Positions 1 to 8,919 of a stretch of 64,000 bases of DNA are shown piece by piece. Source of the stretch: an uncultured Candidatus Melainabacteria bacterium (GTDB lineage Bacteria > Cyanobacteriota > Vampirovibrionia > Gastranaerophilales > Gastranaerophilaceae). The translations under genes and the position numbers were made by a program. The notes under the pieces are model-generated. The model saw only the letters and a program-made list of their open reading frames with translations, had not been told where the DNA came from and searched no databases. How positions within the stretch are numbered: position 1 is the first letter of the stretch; each line of letters opens with the position of its first letter. The stretch spans positions 1 to 64,000 of the forward strand of contig CAKURL010000003.1 of the NCBI GenBank assembly GCA_934675685.1, written 5' to 3'.

Positions 1-747
1 TTAGGCAAAAAACTTTTGGTCAGAGGAAAAAGAAAAATAACTCTAACGGAAGAAGGTGTTATTTTGCGAAAAAGAGCCGAAGAAATTGTTTCTTTGCTTG
101 AAAAAACAGAAAGAGAAATCGGTTCAGATTTAAGCAATATCGAAGGAGAAATTTCTATTGGCGGAAATCCTGTAAAAACAATATTAAAAACTGCATCTAA
201 TTTAATAAAAAAATATAATGGTGTTAAGTTTAATTTTTATAGTGGTGATACCGAAGATGTATGTGAAAGACTTGAACATGGAAGTTTAGATTTTGCGATC
301 TTACTGGAGCCTGTTGATAGTGTGAAATATGACTACATATCCTTACCGGACGGTTCAGAGTGGGGAATATTAATGTCCTCTGATTGTAAATTGGCAAAAC
401 AACAGTTTATAACAAAAGAAAACTTAAAATCCTTACCGCTAATTTTGCATAGAAGAATTGGATTACAACGTGTTATTGCAAAGTGGGCTGATATAAATTT
501 GGAAGATTTAAATATTGTAGCATCTTATAATGTTGTGCAGGGTAGTCCAATTTCGTTTGTAGAAAGCGGTTTGGGGTATTTTTTGACAACGAAGGATTTG
601 ATTGAAAAAAGTCTGAATGAAAATGTATGTTTTATTCCACTAAAACCCAAACTTACAACAAAATATGCTTTAGTTTGGAAACGCTATCCAATATTTACAA
701 AACCTGCAAATGCGTTTTTAGAAGAAATAAAAAATATTTTGAAATAA
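1..747 (+). CDS. LysR-family transcriptional regulator, 5' truncated by window edge
   Basis: The reading frame is open to base 1. Its first residues (LGKKLL, then ITLTEEG) match the end of the winged helix-turn-helix of LysR regulators, so the DNA-binding half lies outside the window. The rest (about residues 40-245) is the periplasmic-binding-like effector domain, with the usual 'GEISIGG' entry into the first lobe. A TTG at 16 could be read as a start, but it would delete the HTH, so I treat the gene as partial. The effector and target genes cannot be read from this sequence. The downstream glycan locus starts more than 600 bases later behind its own promoter, so nothing ties this regulator to it except position. 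Confidence 0.85.
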   Translation, partial: LGKKLLVRGKRKITLTEEGVILRKRAEEIVSLLEKTEREIGSDLSNIEGEISIGGNPVKTILKTASNLIKKYNGVKFNFYSGDTEDVCERLEHGSLDFAILLEPVDSVKYDYISLPDGSEWGILMSSDCKLAKQQFITKENLKSLPLILHRRIGLQRVIAKWADINLEDLNIVASYNVVQGSPISFVESGLGYFLTTKDLIEKSLNENVCFIPLKPKLTTKYALVWKRYPIFTKPANAFLEEIKNILK

Positions 748-1184
748 TGTTTATTTAGACCTTGATAAACTTTAATTTCTTGATGCCATGACTAAAGATC
801 AAGAATGCAATGCTAATAAATTTAGAAAAAATTCGTTTACCCGTAATAGTCAAACCATTTGTTCTAAATAATCAAAGCATGTGTTCTTTTGCATCCTTTT
901 ATTATAAATTAAATTCTAATTACATGAATTCATAAAGATTTTTGCTGGTACAAATGTTCCTTATTTATGTTGAATTTGCTTAATATCTATTAAATGTTAC
1001 GGTTGAAACCTTGTGAATATCGAAAATACAACAATCTTTCAACACACTTAAAATCAAGTTTAATATTTTTAATAATGGCTTTAAAATTTTGAAAGCTCAA
1101 AAGCACAATAAAACAACATAAAATGAGAAAATATTAAGCAAACTAAACATAAAATGATAATTTGTGTAGGTAAAAAATATTTTA

Positions 1185-1193
1185 TGCTACAAT
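1185..1193 (+). promoter_or_regulatory. Extended -10 promoter element for the glycan operon
   Basis: TGCTACAAT (TG, one base, then TACAAT) is the extended -10 form that recurs before several genes in this window. No good -35 is visible. It would give a leader of about 180 bases for the gene at 1377. Confidence 0.45.
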
Positions 1194-1280
1194 AATCTCA
1201 AGAATTAAATAGAATATTCAACAAAATATTGATTATGTTGTTTTATTTAAAAGACGAGGAAAGTTAAACAGCAACCCATA

Positions 1281-1320
1281 GGCTAATAGAGGAATTTAGG
1301 GTGAGATTCAAATCCAGAAT
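1281..1320 (+). promoter_or_regulatory. Cobalamin-riboswitch-like leader segment (weak, possibly degenerate)
   Basis: The order of blocks (CTAATAG, GAGGAAT, then GGTGAGATTC and TCCAGA) resembles the conserved core of cobalamin riboswitches, in which TTAATAGGGAA is followed by GGTG..A.TCC. The CCCGC/ACTG box that should follow is absent. It lies in the leader between the promoter at 1185 and the first glycosyltransferase, a target not usual for B12 control. It may be a decayed riboswitch or a chance resemblance. Confidence 0.22.
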
Positions 1321-1376
1321 AAGATTTATTATCAACTCAAAAAATTATATGATAAAGCTAGCTTTGGAGGCGCCAA

Positions 1377-2231
1377 ATGCCTAAGGTTTCTGTTGTTGTT
1401 CCTTTTTTTAATTCAAGAGATTATCTTGAAAGATGTTTAAATTCCCTTGTTGGCCAAACTTTAAGAGATTTAGAAATTGTGCTTGTAAATGACGGTTCTT
1501 TAGATGGTTCTTTGGATATTGCAGAACAATTTGCAAAGAATGATTCAAGAATAAAAATCGTATCTCAAAAAAATGCCGGTCTTTCTTGTGCAAGGAATGC
1601 CGGTGTTGAAAATGCTTCCGGGGAATACATCGGGCTTGTGGACTCCGATGATTTTGTGGATAAAGATTTTTTTGAAAAACTATATGAAGTGGCGCAAAAA
1701 TCTGGCGCTGACATAGTTTGCGCTGGCATGGTTCGAGAAAACGAGAAAAAAAGAAAAATTTTATTATCTTATAAAGAAATTCTTTTTGCTTCTGAAATAG
1801 AAAAAAAGCTGGAATTAGCGGGTGTTCCAGACCACAATTATTCTTGCAACAAATTATATAGCGCAAAATTAATCAAAGAAACAAAATTCAAAGAACAAGC
1901 TTTATATGAAGACATGTTTTTCACTTCGCAAATAATCGAAAAATCGGCTCTTTTGGCGGTCGTTCCAAATGTTTTTTATCATTATTGGAAACATTCTGGA
2001 ACATTAGTCAAGATAGATTCTGACAAAGCGAGGTTTGATAAATTTTTGGCACACAAGTTTTTAAATGAAATATGTGAAAAATACAAATTAAAAAATTCTA
2101 AAGATTACGAATACAAGGAGGATATAGTTCTTTTTGGGATAAATGTTTTGCGCATATATCAATATAAAATGACAACAAAATATTATCTTTTCGGCACGAT
2201 AAAAGTTGCGCAAAAAACAAGGAGAGCATAA
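1377..2231 (+). CDS. GT2-family glycosyltransferase
   Basis: A 284-residue GT-A fold transferase predicted to add a sugar from a nucleotide-sugar donor to a growing surface glycan in the cytoplasm. The N-terminus shows the GT2 signature VVVPFFN (6-12), then VNDGS (37-41) and the metal-binding DSDD (89-92). The C-terminal 100 residues are variable and probably carry acceptor specificity. A strong GGAGG at 1366-1370 supports the ATG at 1377. The stop overlaps the next ATG by one base, indicating translational coupling with the epimerase. Donor and acceptor cannot be told from sequence. Confidence 0.9.
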   Translation: MPKVSVVVPFFNSRDYLERCLNSLVGQTLRDLEIVLVNDGSLDGSLDIAEQFAKNDSRIKIVSQKNAGLSCARNAGVENASGEYIGLVDSDDFVDKDFFEKLYEVAQKSGADIVCAGMVRENEKKRKILLSYKEILFASEIEKKLELAGVPDHNYSCNKLYSAKLIKETKFKEQALYEDMFFTSQIIEKSALLAVVPNVFYHYWKHSGTLVKIDSDKARFDKFLAHKFLNEICEKYKLKNSKDYEYKEDIVLFGINVLRIYQYKMTTKYYLFGTIKVAQKTRRA

Positions 2232-3148
2232 TGAATAAGCATATTGGTGCAAATGTTTTGGTGACCGGGGGCGCTGGGTTTATCGGAAAATATACAGTTC
2301 AAGAACTCAAAAAAGAAGGCTTTGAGCCCATAATCGTGGACAGAAAAGAAAAACCTTCGGACTTTCCTTTTAAATATTATAGCCTTGATGTCACATCTTG
2401 CGATTTTGAAAAAGTATTCAAAGAAAACAATATCGAATATGTTATCCACCTTGCCGCTTTGCCTTCTGTGGCTCTTTCGATTGACACCCCTTTAAAAGAT
2501 TGCATGGATAATTATTACGCAACTGTGAATGTTTGCTCTTTTGCTAAAAAATATAATGTTAAAAAGCTTGTGTTTTCTTCGACTGCGGCCGTATACGCAA
2601 ACCCAAAATATCTGCCCGTAGACGAAGAGCACCCGACCGCGTTTTTGTCTCCTTATGCGATTACAAAAAATGCTTCTGAAAATTATATTAAATTTTGTGG
2701 CTTGGATTACATAATCTTTCGCTATTCAAATGTCTATGGCTATGGCCAAGATTGCAAGGGCGAAGCGGGTGTTGTGGCAAAATTCTTCGACTTGATGAGT
2801 CAAAATAAACCAATTCAAATCCATGGAAACGGGGAACAATATAGAGACTTTGTAAACGTGAAAGATGTCGCAAAAGTCAATGTTTTGGCGCTTGAAAAAG
2901 ATATTACAAATACAACAATAAATGTTTCGACAAACACAAAGACCACAATAAAAGAGCTTTTTGAAATTTTAAAAGAAGGCTTGAACTATAGTCTTGAGCC
3001 TGAATACACTCAAGCAAGAAGGGGCGATATTCCAAAAAGCGTTTTAAATAACAAAAAGCTGATGGAGCTTTTCGCTTATGTTCCAAAAGTGGACATAAAA
3101 AATAGCTTGAAAGAAATGATAAATGAGAAAGGGCGAATAAAATGCTGA
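2231..3148 (+). CDS. NAD-dependent epimerase/dehydratase (extended SDR)
   Basis: A 305-residue extended short-chain dehydrogenase acting on a nucleotide sugar. It has the Rossmann signature TGGAGFIG (12-19), a conserved SSTA segment before the catalytic Tyr142-xxx-Lys146 (YAITK), and the sugar-binding RYSNVYG segment. The family includes UDP-glucose 4-epimerases and related enzymes; the exact substrate is uncertain. It is coupled to the upstream GT2 by a 1-base overlap and overlaps the downstream GT8 by 7 bases, so the three form one translational unit. Length is typical for the family. Confidence 0.88.
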   Translation: MNKHIGANVLVTGGAGFIGKYTVQELKKEGFEPIIVDRKEKPSDFPFKYYSLDVTSCDFEKVFKENNIEYVIHLAALPSVALSIDTPLKDCMDNYYATVNVCSFAKKYNVKKLVFSSTAAVYANPKYLPVDEEHPTAFLSPYAITKNASENYIKFCGLDYIIFRYSNVYGYGQDCKGEAGVVAKFFDLMSQNKPIQIHGNGEQYRDFVNVKDVAKVNVLALEKDITNTTINVSTNTKTTIKELFEILKEGLNYSLEPEYTQARRGDIPKSVLNNKKLMELFAYVPKVDIKNSLKEMINEKGRIKC

Positions 3149-4170
3149 TACCGATAGTATTTGCAATTAATAATGGTTATGTAAAGCAACTTGCAACGGT
3201 TATAACTTCTATAATGCAAAACAATTATAGAAATAGTGACTATGAATTTCATATACTTTCAACCGATATATCTGATAAAAATCAAAATATATTAAATTCG
3301 TACGTGAATCAGCTAGGCGCAAAAATAAATTTTGTAGATATGAAATCTATAATAAGAAATATTGATTTAGAAGCATTAATGTCCAGAAGAGATGGCTATA
3401 CTTATATTTCTTTAGAAACATATTTTAGATATTTTATACCGGAATTGTTTTTGAAATATGAAAAAATTTTGTATTTGGACGCTGATGTTTTAGTTAATAA
3501 TGATTTATCTGTGTTGTTTGAAGAAAATATTGATGGATTTTATAGCGGTGTTGTTAGAGATTCTTTTTTAACAAGTTTTATGCAAGATGAATTTTTTAAA
3601 ACACAAGAATATCCAAAATTATCGTATGGGCAATATTTAAAAGAAATTCTAAAAAAAGAAAATCAAGATTATTTTAATGCAGGTGTCTTGTTGTTGAATT
3701 TAGCTAAAATTCGAAACGATAACATAATTTCAAAATTGTGGGATTTTACAATAGCAAATAGCCCATTGGAATTTCAAGATCAAGATGCATTGAATGCGGT
3801 ATTTGAAAATAATGTTAAATTTTTAGATGTTCGTTGGAATGTGCTTAAAGATTGGCAAAAAATTATTGATAATAAAAAACAAAAAACTCCATACATCATA
3901 CATTATGTCGGAGAAAATAAACCTTGGGCTTATAACGAACGATATGCCTATGATTATCCAATGATAAAAGAGTGGTGGAACATTTATAAACAAACTCCTT
4001 TTTACGAAGAAAAAGAAGCCGAGCATGAAAAGAAAATTTTAAATAAGGTAAAATTGGCTAAAATAAAACAATTTTTGCAATTTATATTTTTATTAAGAAA
4101 TGACGGAATTTATAAGAAGTTACAAATTATGGGTGTAACAATTAAATTTAAAAGGAAAGTAAAAAAATAA
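3142..4170 (+). CDS. GT8-family glycosyltransferase with C-terminal basic GVTIKFK tail
   Basis: A 342-residue retaining GT-A transferase of the GT8 family (LgtC/WaaJ-like galactosyl- or glucosyltransferases). It shows the DxD motif in LDADVLV (about 113-115), the YFNAGVLLLNL segment and the late HYVGENKPW histidine motif that helps bind the metal and nucleotide. The protein ends with GVTIKFKRK, a short basic amphipathic stretch that recurs in three of the next proteins. Base composition is clearly more AT-rich than the two preceding genes, which suggests mosaic assembly of the locus. Confidence 0.88.
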   Translation: MLIPIVFAINNGYVKQLATVITSIMQNNYRNSDYEFHILSTDISDKNQNILNSYVNQLGAKINFVDMKSIIRNIDLEALMSRRDGYTYISLETYFRYFIPELFLKYEKILYLDADVLVNNDLSVLFEENIDGFYSGVVRDSFLTSFMQDEFFKTQEYPKLSYGQYLKEILKKENQDYFNAGVLLLNLAKIRNDNIISKLWDFTIANSPLEFQDQDALNAVFENNVKFLDVRWNVLKDWQKIIDNKKQKTPYIIHYVGENKPWAYNERYAYDYPMIKEWWNIYKQTPFYEEKEAEHEKKILNKVKLAKIKQFLQFIFLLRNDGIYKKLQIMGVTIKFKRKVKK

Positions 4171-4195
4171 AATTATAATTGGAGGAATAAATATA

Positions 4196-6580
4196 ATGGA
4201 GCGCAATTTAGTCTCAATAGTCTTGCCTGTATATAATGGCGAAAAATATATCGCTCAATCAATCGAAAGCGTGCTCGGGCAAACGTATTCAAACTTTGAA
4301 TTAATAATCGTGAACGATTGTTCGAAAGATAAAACAAAAGAAATAGTAGAAGAATATCAAAAAAAAGATAATAGAATAAAATTAATCGACAATAAAACTA
4401 ACCAAAAGCTCCCAAAAGGCTTAAACATCGGCTTCAAAAGCGCAAAAGGTGAATATTTTACTTGGACTTCTGATGATAATTTGTTTAAACCAAAAGCTTT
4501 AGAGACCATGGTAAATCTTTTAAACGATAAGAAAGATGTGGCTCTTGTAAGCTGCCAATTTGACGTCATAGATGAAAACGGAGATTTTAAAGAACCTTCT
4601 TCTAATTGGTTTAGAGCAAGAACAACAGAAGAACTACTAGAAAACAACAACATCGGCGCTTGTTTTTTATATCGCGCTTCTGTGGCAAAAGAAGTCGGCG
4701 AATATGACCCAGAAACTTTCCTTGCGGAAGACTACGACTATTGGCTCAGGATTGCTCAAAAAGGCGAAATATATTTTGCGAAAGAAAATTTATACCAATA
4801 TAGAGTACATTCAAAGTCCTTGTCCGCAACAAGAATGCTTGAAATCCGAAAAGTTGCAAGAAGAGTGCGCTTGAAAAATGTGCCAATTTTAGCAGGAAAA
4901 ATTGGCTTACCCGATAAAAAACTAAAAAAAATAATGTTTGACATCAAATATGGCTATAAAATCGAGGGGTTTAAAAGAGAGATGAAAAAAGCATTTGGGA
5001 TTTCAAGAGAAGGCGAAAGAAAGGTTATAGCTGCTTTTGGAATAAAAATCAAATTCAAAAGAAAGCCAAGCAAGGCTAAAAAAGAAATAAATTATCTTGA
5101 AAAATATAAGTTGGCAAAAAAATGGATTGAAAAATATACAATCGAAAACAAAGGAATAGCTGTTGTTTCGACTCAGGCAAACACAATATACCCGGAATGC
5201 ACGGGCTATTATATCCCGACTCTTTTGAAATTTGGTGATAAAAAAAGAGCAGTAAATTTTGGAAATTATTTGATTTCTATTCAAAATGCCGATGGCTCTT
5301 GGAGTGAGCCAAGCGGAAAAAATCCTTATACTTTTGACACAGCTCAAATTGCAAAAGGGCTTGTGGCGCTTATTGAAAATAACTTAGATGAAAACGATAA
5401 ATATAAAAATGCTTTGTTAAAAGGTTGTGACTATATTTTATCTATGCAAAGAGAAGATGGCTCTATTTCGACTGCCGACTACGGCGCTTGGGGCTTGCCA
5501 TATAATAAGCGCGTTCCTGAATATATCCACGTTTATTGCCTTGAGCCATTAAGAAAAGCTTCTCAAATGTACAATATCGAAAAATACGAAGCTTGTGTTC
5601 AAAAGGCTTTGAACTTCTATCTTTCAAAAGAAGATTTAACAGACTTTATGACCTTATCTCATTTTAATGCTTATGTCATAGAAGGGCTTATAGACCTAGG
5701 CGAAACAAAAAGGGCAAAAAGAGCAATGGATTTAATCTCTTTGCACCAAAGGGAAACCGGCATGGTTCCTGCGTATTCTTTTGTGGATTTTGTTTGTTCA
5801 ACTGGGTTATTCCAATATGCGATTTGTTGGTATAAATTGGGCGAATTAGAAAAAGCAAACAAAGCTTTTGATTATGCTTGCAATTTGCAAAACAAGTCGG
5901 GTGGCTTTTTTGGAAGCTATAGCGTAGGCAAAGACAAAGCAAACTATTTCCCAGAGGGCGAAATAGATTGGGCTGTGAAATATTTCTTAGATGCGATTTA
6001 TTACAGGGAAAAAACAAAATACGAAGATTGCGCAAATTTTTTTCTTGATTCAATAGATAGTGACGACGAAAGATATTCTTTAATAGAAAAAGAATTGAAT
6101 GACGAAAAATATCAAAAAATATTAGACCTAGGCTCCGGAAAAGCAAGATATACAAAAAAATTAATCGAAAAATACCCAAACAAGAACTTTTGCTGCATGG
6201 ACTTGTCCTCGAGTGTTTTAGAATTAATTAAATGCGACGTAGAAAAGAAAGAAGGCTCTGTTTTAAATATTCCTTTTGAGGATAACTCTTTTGATTTTAT
6301 TTATATCTGCGAAGCTTTGGAACATTGCATAGATTTAGACAACACAATTCCTGAAATAGCAAGAATTCTAAAACCGGAAGGAAAGCTAATCATTATTGAT
6401 AAAAACATCAAATCAATGGGTCAATTAAAATTGGCAGATTTTGAACAATGGTTTGGCGAAAAAGATTTGTGCCAAAGGTTGGAAAGAAATGGGCTCAAAG
6501 CTATTTTGAAGTCAAATTTGAAATACGAAGGAAATAGGCAAGATGGCTTATTTTCCGCTTGGATTGGGGTAAAAAGGTAA
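4196..6580 (+). CDS. Three-module protein: GT2 glycosyltransferase - alpha/alpha toroid - SAM methyltransferase
   Basis: A 794-residue fusion. Residues 1-~275 are a GT2 domain (SIVLPVYNG, VNDCS, TSDD, and the EDYDYWLR acceptor motif). About 279-290 is the basic GIKIKFKRK motif. Residues ~300-600 look like an alpha/alpha-toroid of the squalene-cyclase/prenyltransferase superfamily, with QNADGSW (~362), QREDGSI (~417) and a QNKSGGFFG segment (~564). From ~635 there is a class I methyltransferase with ILDLGSG (~641) and a DFIYICEALEH motif. The toroid may be a polysaccharide-acting or cyclase-like domain; its catalytic role is unknown. It probably adds a sugar and methylates it or caps the chain. 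RBS GGAGG precedes the ATG. Confidence 0.85.
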   Translation: MERNLVSIVLPVYNGEKYIAQSIESVLGQTYSNFELIIVNDCSKDKTKEIVEEYQKKDNRIKLIDNKTNQKLPKGLNIGFKSAKGEYFTWTSDDNLFKPKALETMVNLLNDKKDVALVSCQFDVIDENGDFKEPSSNWFRARTTEELLENNNIGACFLYRASVAKEVGEYDPETFLAEDYDYWLRIAQKGEIYFAKENLYQYRVHSKSLSATRMLEIRKVARRVRLKNVPILAGKIGLPDKKLKKIMFDIKYGYKIEGFKREMKKAFGISREGERKVIAAFGIKIKFKRKPSKAKKEINYLEKYKLAKKWIEKYTIENKGIAVVSTQANTIYPECTGYYIPTLLKFGDKKRAVNFGNYLISIQNADGSWSEPSGKNPYTFDTAQIAKGLVALIENNLDENDKYKNALLKGCDYILSMQREDGSISTADYGAWGLPYNKRVPEYIHVYCLEPLRKASQMYNIEKYEACVQKALNFYLSKEDLTDFMTLSHFNAYVIEGLIDLGETKRAKRAMDLISLHQRETGMVPAYSFVDFVCSTGLFQYAICWYKLGELEKANKAFDYACNLQNKSGGFFGSYSVGKDKANYFPEGEIDWAVKYFLDAIYYREKTKYEDCANFFLDSIDSDDERYSLIEKELNDEKYQKILDLGSGKARYTKKLIEKYPNKNFCCMDLSSSVLELIKCDVEKKEGSVLNIPFEDNSFDFIYICEALEHCIDLDNTIPEIARILKPEGKLIIIDKNIKSMGQLKLADFEQWFGEKDLCQRLERNGLKAILKSNLKYEGNRQDGLFSAWIGVKR

Positions 6581-6597
6581 TATGAAAAGGATACTTT

Positions 6598-6903
6598 TTG
6601 TTTTTATATAAAGAATTGGATTATACAAAATTTAGCGAGACATATAAAAATAGATTTAATAGTTTTGTTGATTATTTAGAAAATAAAAAAATTTCTAATC
6701 TATTAAAGCAAGAAACCAAAGAATATGTTGAGAATATTTCTAAAATGAACTATTTGGAATTTTCAATGCAAAATATGAAAAAGAAGAATTTTGCAAAGTT
6801 GAAAAATAGATTAAAAATATTTTCTTTTGTAAACAATGAAGAAAGAATAGATATTTGTATTTTAGGAATAAAAATAAAATATAAGAAAAGAAAGGGTAAA
6901 TAA
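6598..6903 (+). CDS. Small uncharacterised protein or gene remnant ending in GIKIKYK motif
   Basis: A 101-codon frame with no ATG; the first usable start is the TTG at 6598. A better-looking start, ATG at 6582 (MKRILF), opens in another frame and hits a stop after nine codons, with two T-runs in between. One base of length change there would join them. The product is Lys-rich, likely helical, and ends with ILGIKIKYKKRKGK, the same basic motif as its neighbours. The terminal TAA is followed in the same frame by the next gene. It could be a real small protein, a decayed glycosyltransferase piece, or the N-terminal module of the downstream LicD protein cut off by a nonsense codon. Confidence 0.4.
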   Translation: MFLYKELDYTKFSETYKNRFNSFVDYLENKKISNLLKQETKEYVENISKMNYLEFSMQNMKKKNFAKLKNRLKIFSFVNNEERIDICILGIKIKYKKRKGK

Positions 6904-8919
6904 TTGTTATTATTTCATAAAGAAAAACAAGGCGATAAAAGAATAATTCATCTTTTAGGCTTGAAGATTTCATATAAAAAGAAAGGAAAAAATAATTACT
7001 ATAAAAGTTTATATGAGCAAACTTTGGAACAATTAAACTATTTAAAAAAACATTCTGATATCACAAAGCTCAAACCTGCAACAGGGGAGCTCAGAGAGCT
7101 ACAATTAAGGACTTTGGGCTTGGCTTCGGAAGTGGCAAATCTTATCAACAAGAACAATTTAGAATATTTTTTAATCGGTGGAAATTTATTGGGCGCCGTT
7201 AGACATAAAGGATTTATTCCTTGGGACGACGACTTTGATTTTGGTATGATGAGAAAAGATTATGAAGAATTTTCAAAATATTGCGCAGAAAATATGGTTT
7301 GTTTAGATTCTTCAAAGCTTCATATCGCCGATATAGAAAAATATACTAGGGCAAGATACAAGCTTTATGATGAATATTTAAGAAAAAATCCAAAAAAATA
7401 TATTTATTTTAGAAATAATGAGCATATTATTATACTAAAAGGCACAAGCTTTTTGAATTGTGTTTCGGTTGATATTTTTCCGCTTGACTATATTGACGAA
7501 AAAATGACAAAAGAGCAATATGTTGCGCAATATGATATCATCAGAGAAAAGCAAATCAAAATTGATTCTTTAAACAAGGTGCTCTTATTTTTAAAAGAAA
7601 CTATTAAAAATTCTCCAATAATTAAACAAAAGTCAGAAAAAATTGCAGGAAGTTTTGATAGTAGTGCACTAGTCGGCAGAACATATTTTTTCCAAGCAAA
7701 AGATGTTTTTCCTTTAAAAAAAGCAAAATATGAAAATTGCGAATTTTTTATACCAAATAATTATAATGTAGTTTTGGAAGGTCAATATGGAAATTTCATG
7801 GAATTTCCTAGCGACTTAGGTTTGTCGCACCATTTGGATTGCAGAAATGAATTTTTCGAACAACCAATAATTCAAGACAAAAACTCGCAAGTCGAATTTT
7901 ATCTTATCGATTCTTTCGAAATTTATCATTATTTGCCAATTTATAATGAATTATTAAAACAAGGAATAAACGCAAAGATTGTTGCGGAGCCTTGCGAAAT
8001 AAATACAAGCGGAAAATGGTTTGACTACAACGAGGCAATTAGAATTTTAGAAGAAAATAATATTGATTATTGCACAAAAGCAAACCCAAACGCAAAAATC
8101 GCAATCACAACCCAAAGGGCGGATTTGTTGTCTAAATATAGAAATAAAAAAGCTTGCTTATCTTATGGCGTAGGTCTTAATAAAGATAATTTTGCAATTG
8201 ATAAAAATACGGTCGAGGGTTTTGATATTCGATTTGTTCACGGACAATATCAAAAAGATAAACAAATAAAGTATATGAACGAGAAGGATATCCACATTAT
8301 CGGCTGGCCAAAGCACGAAAAATATTTTGCTATGCCTCATAATAAAGCGGAAATTTTAGATAAATTAGAAATTAATACAGATAAAAAAATTCTTGTATAT
8401 TTCCCGACATGGGACGAAGATTCTTCTATTCAAAAATTTGCAAATAAAATTAAAGATTTAAGAAAAGATTTTTATGTAGTTGCAAAGGCTCATCATTGCA
8501 CGTTTAGATTAAATGAAAAAAAAGATGATTTATATAAACTTTATGAAATTTCAGACAAAGTTCTTGATGGCAACAGTTCATTGGAAGAAGCAGCGTTAAT
8601 TGGAGATTATGCACTTATAGACGCAAAATCTGGTGCTTCAACAGAAATTCCATATTTAAACAAAAAATTAAAAATTTTGTTACTATCGCCAAGAGAAAAT
8701 TTGGAATTATATTATAACGAAACGGTTTTATCAAAAATTAAAATAATAAATAATTATGCTGATTTTGATAATGAAATAAATAAATTACAACATGAATCGA
8801 AAAATTTGATTGATACAGATTATTTTTGCGGAGGATTTATTGAAGAGCCTTCTCGAAATGTTGTAGCAATTTTGAAATCTTATATGCTAGAGGTACGAGA
8901 TGGGTCATATAAAAGATAA
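6904..8919 (+). CDS. LicD-family phosphotransferase fused to CDP-glycerol glycerophosphotransferase-like domain
   Basis: A 671-residue fusion. About residues 90-115 carry the LicD signature (IGGNLLGAVRHKG then PWDDDFDFGMM), whose aspartates bind metal in enzymes moving phosphocholine or similar groups from CDP-linked donors to glycans. From ~325 the protein resembles the TagB/TagF GT-B transferases, with FPTW (~500) and a KAHH segment (~527) in place of the usual KPHP. The N-terminal 25 residues contain a second copy of the basic motif (LLGLKISYKKK). The start is the TTG at 6904, after AAAGGG. No ATG lies before the LicD core. It probably transfers phosphopolyol or phosphonoalcohol units to the surface glycan. 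Confidence 0.8.
   Translation: MLLFHKEKQGDKRIIHLLGLKISYKKKGKNNYYKSLYEQTLEQLNYLKKHSDITKLKPATGELRELQLRTLGLASEVANLINKNNLEYFLIGGNLLGAVRHKGFIPWDDDFDFGMMRKDYEEFSKYCAENMVCLDSSKLHIADIEKYTRARYKLYDEYLRKNPKKYIYFRNNEHIIILKGTSFLNCVSVDIFPLDYIDEKMTKEQYVAQYDIIREKQIKIDSLNKVLLFLKETIKNSPIIKQKSEKIAGSFDSSALVGRTYFFQAKDVFPLKKAKYENCEFFIPNNYNVVLEGQYGNFMEFPSDLGLSHHLDCRNEFFEQPIIQDKNSQVEFYLIDSFEIYHYLPIYNELLKQGINAKIVAEPCEINTSGKWFDYNEAIRILEENNIDYCTKANPNAKIAITTQRADLLSKYRNKKACLSYGVGLNKDNFAIDKNTVEGFDIRFVHGQYQKDKQIKYMNEKDIHIIGWPKHEKYFAMPHNKAEILDKLEINTDKKILVYFPTWDEDSSIQKFANKIKDLRKDFYVVAKAHHCTFRLNEKKDDLYKLYEISDKVLDGNSSLEEAALIGDYALIDAKSGASTEIPYLNKKLKILLLSPRENLELYYNETVLSKIKIINNYADFDNEINKLQHESKNLIDTDYFCGGFIEEPSRNVVAILKSYMLEVRDGSYKR

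Larger units (their letters stand above)
748..1376. other. Long intergenic region before the glycan locus
   Basis: These 629 bases hold no convincing coding frame. Visible elements are an 8-bp inverted repeat just after the LysR stop (777-784 with 798-805, TTCTTGAT/ATCAAGAA, no T-run), an extended -10 box at 1185-1193, and a roughly 180-base leader before the first glycosyltransferase. That leader contains a cobalamin-riboswitch-like segment (listed separately). The stretch 850-1150 is very AT-rich and I see nothing interpretable in it. Confidence 0.6.

Noticed and set aside
777..805. Inverted repeat after the LysR gene as a terminator
   Set aside because: The stem is only 8 bp with few G/C pairs, the loop is 13 bases and no T-run follows.
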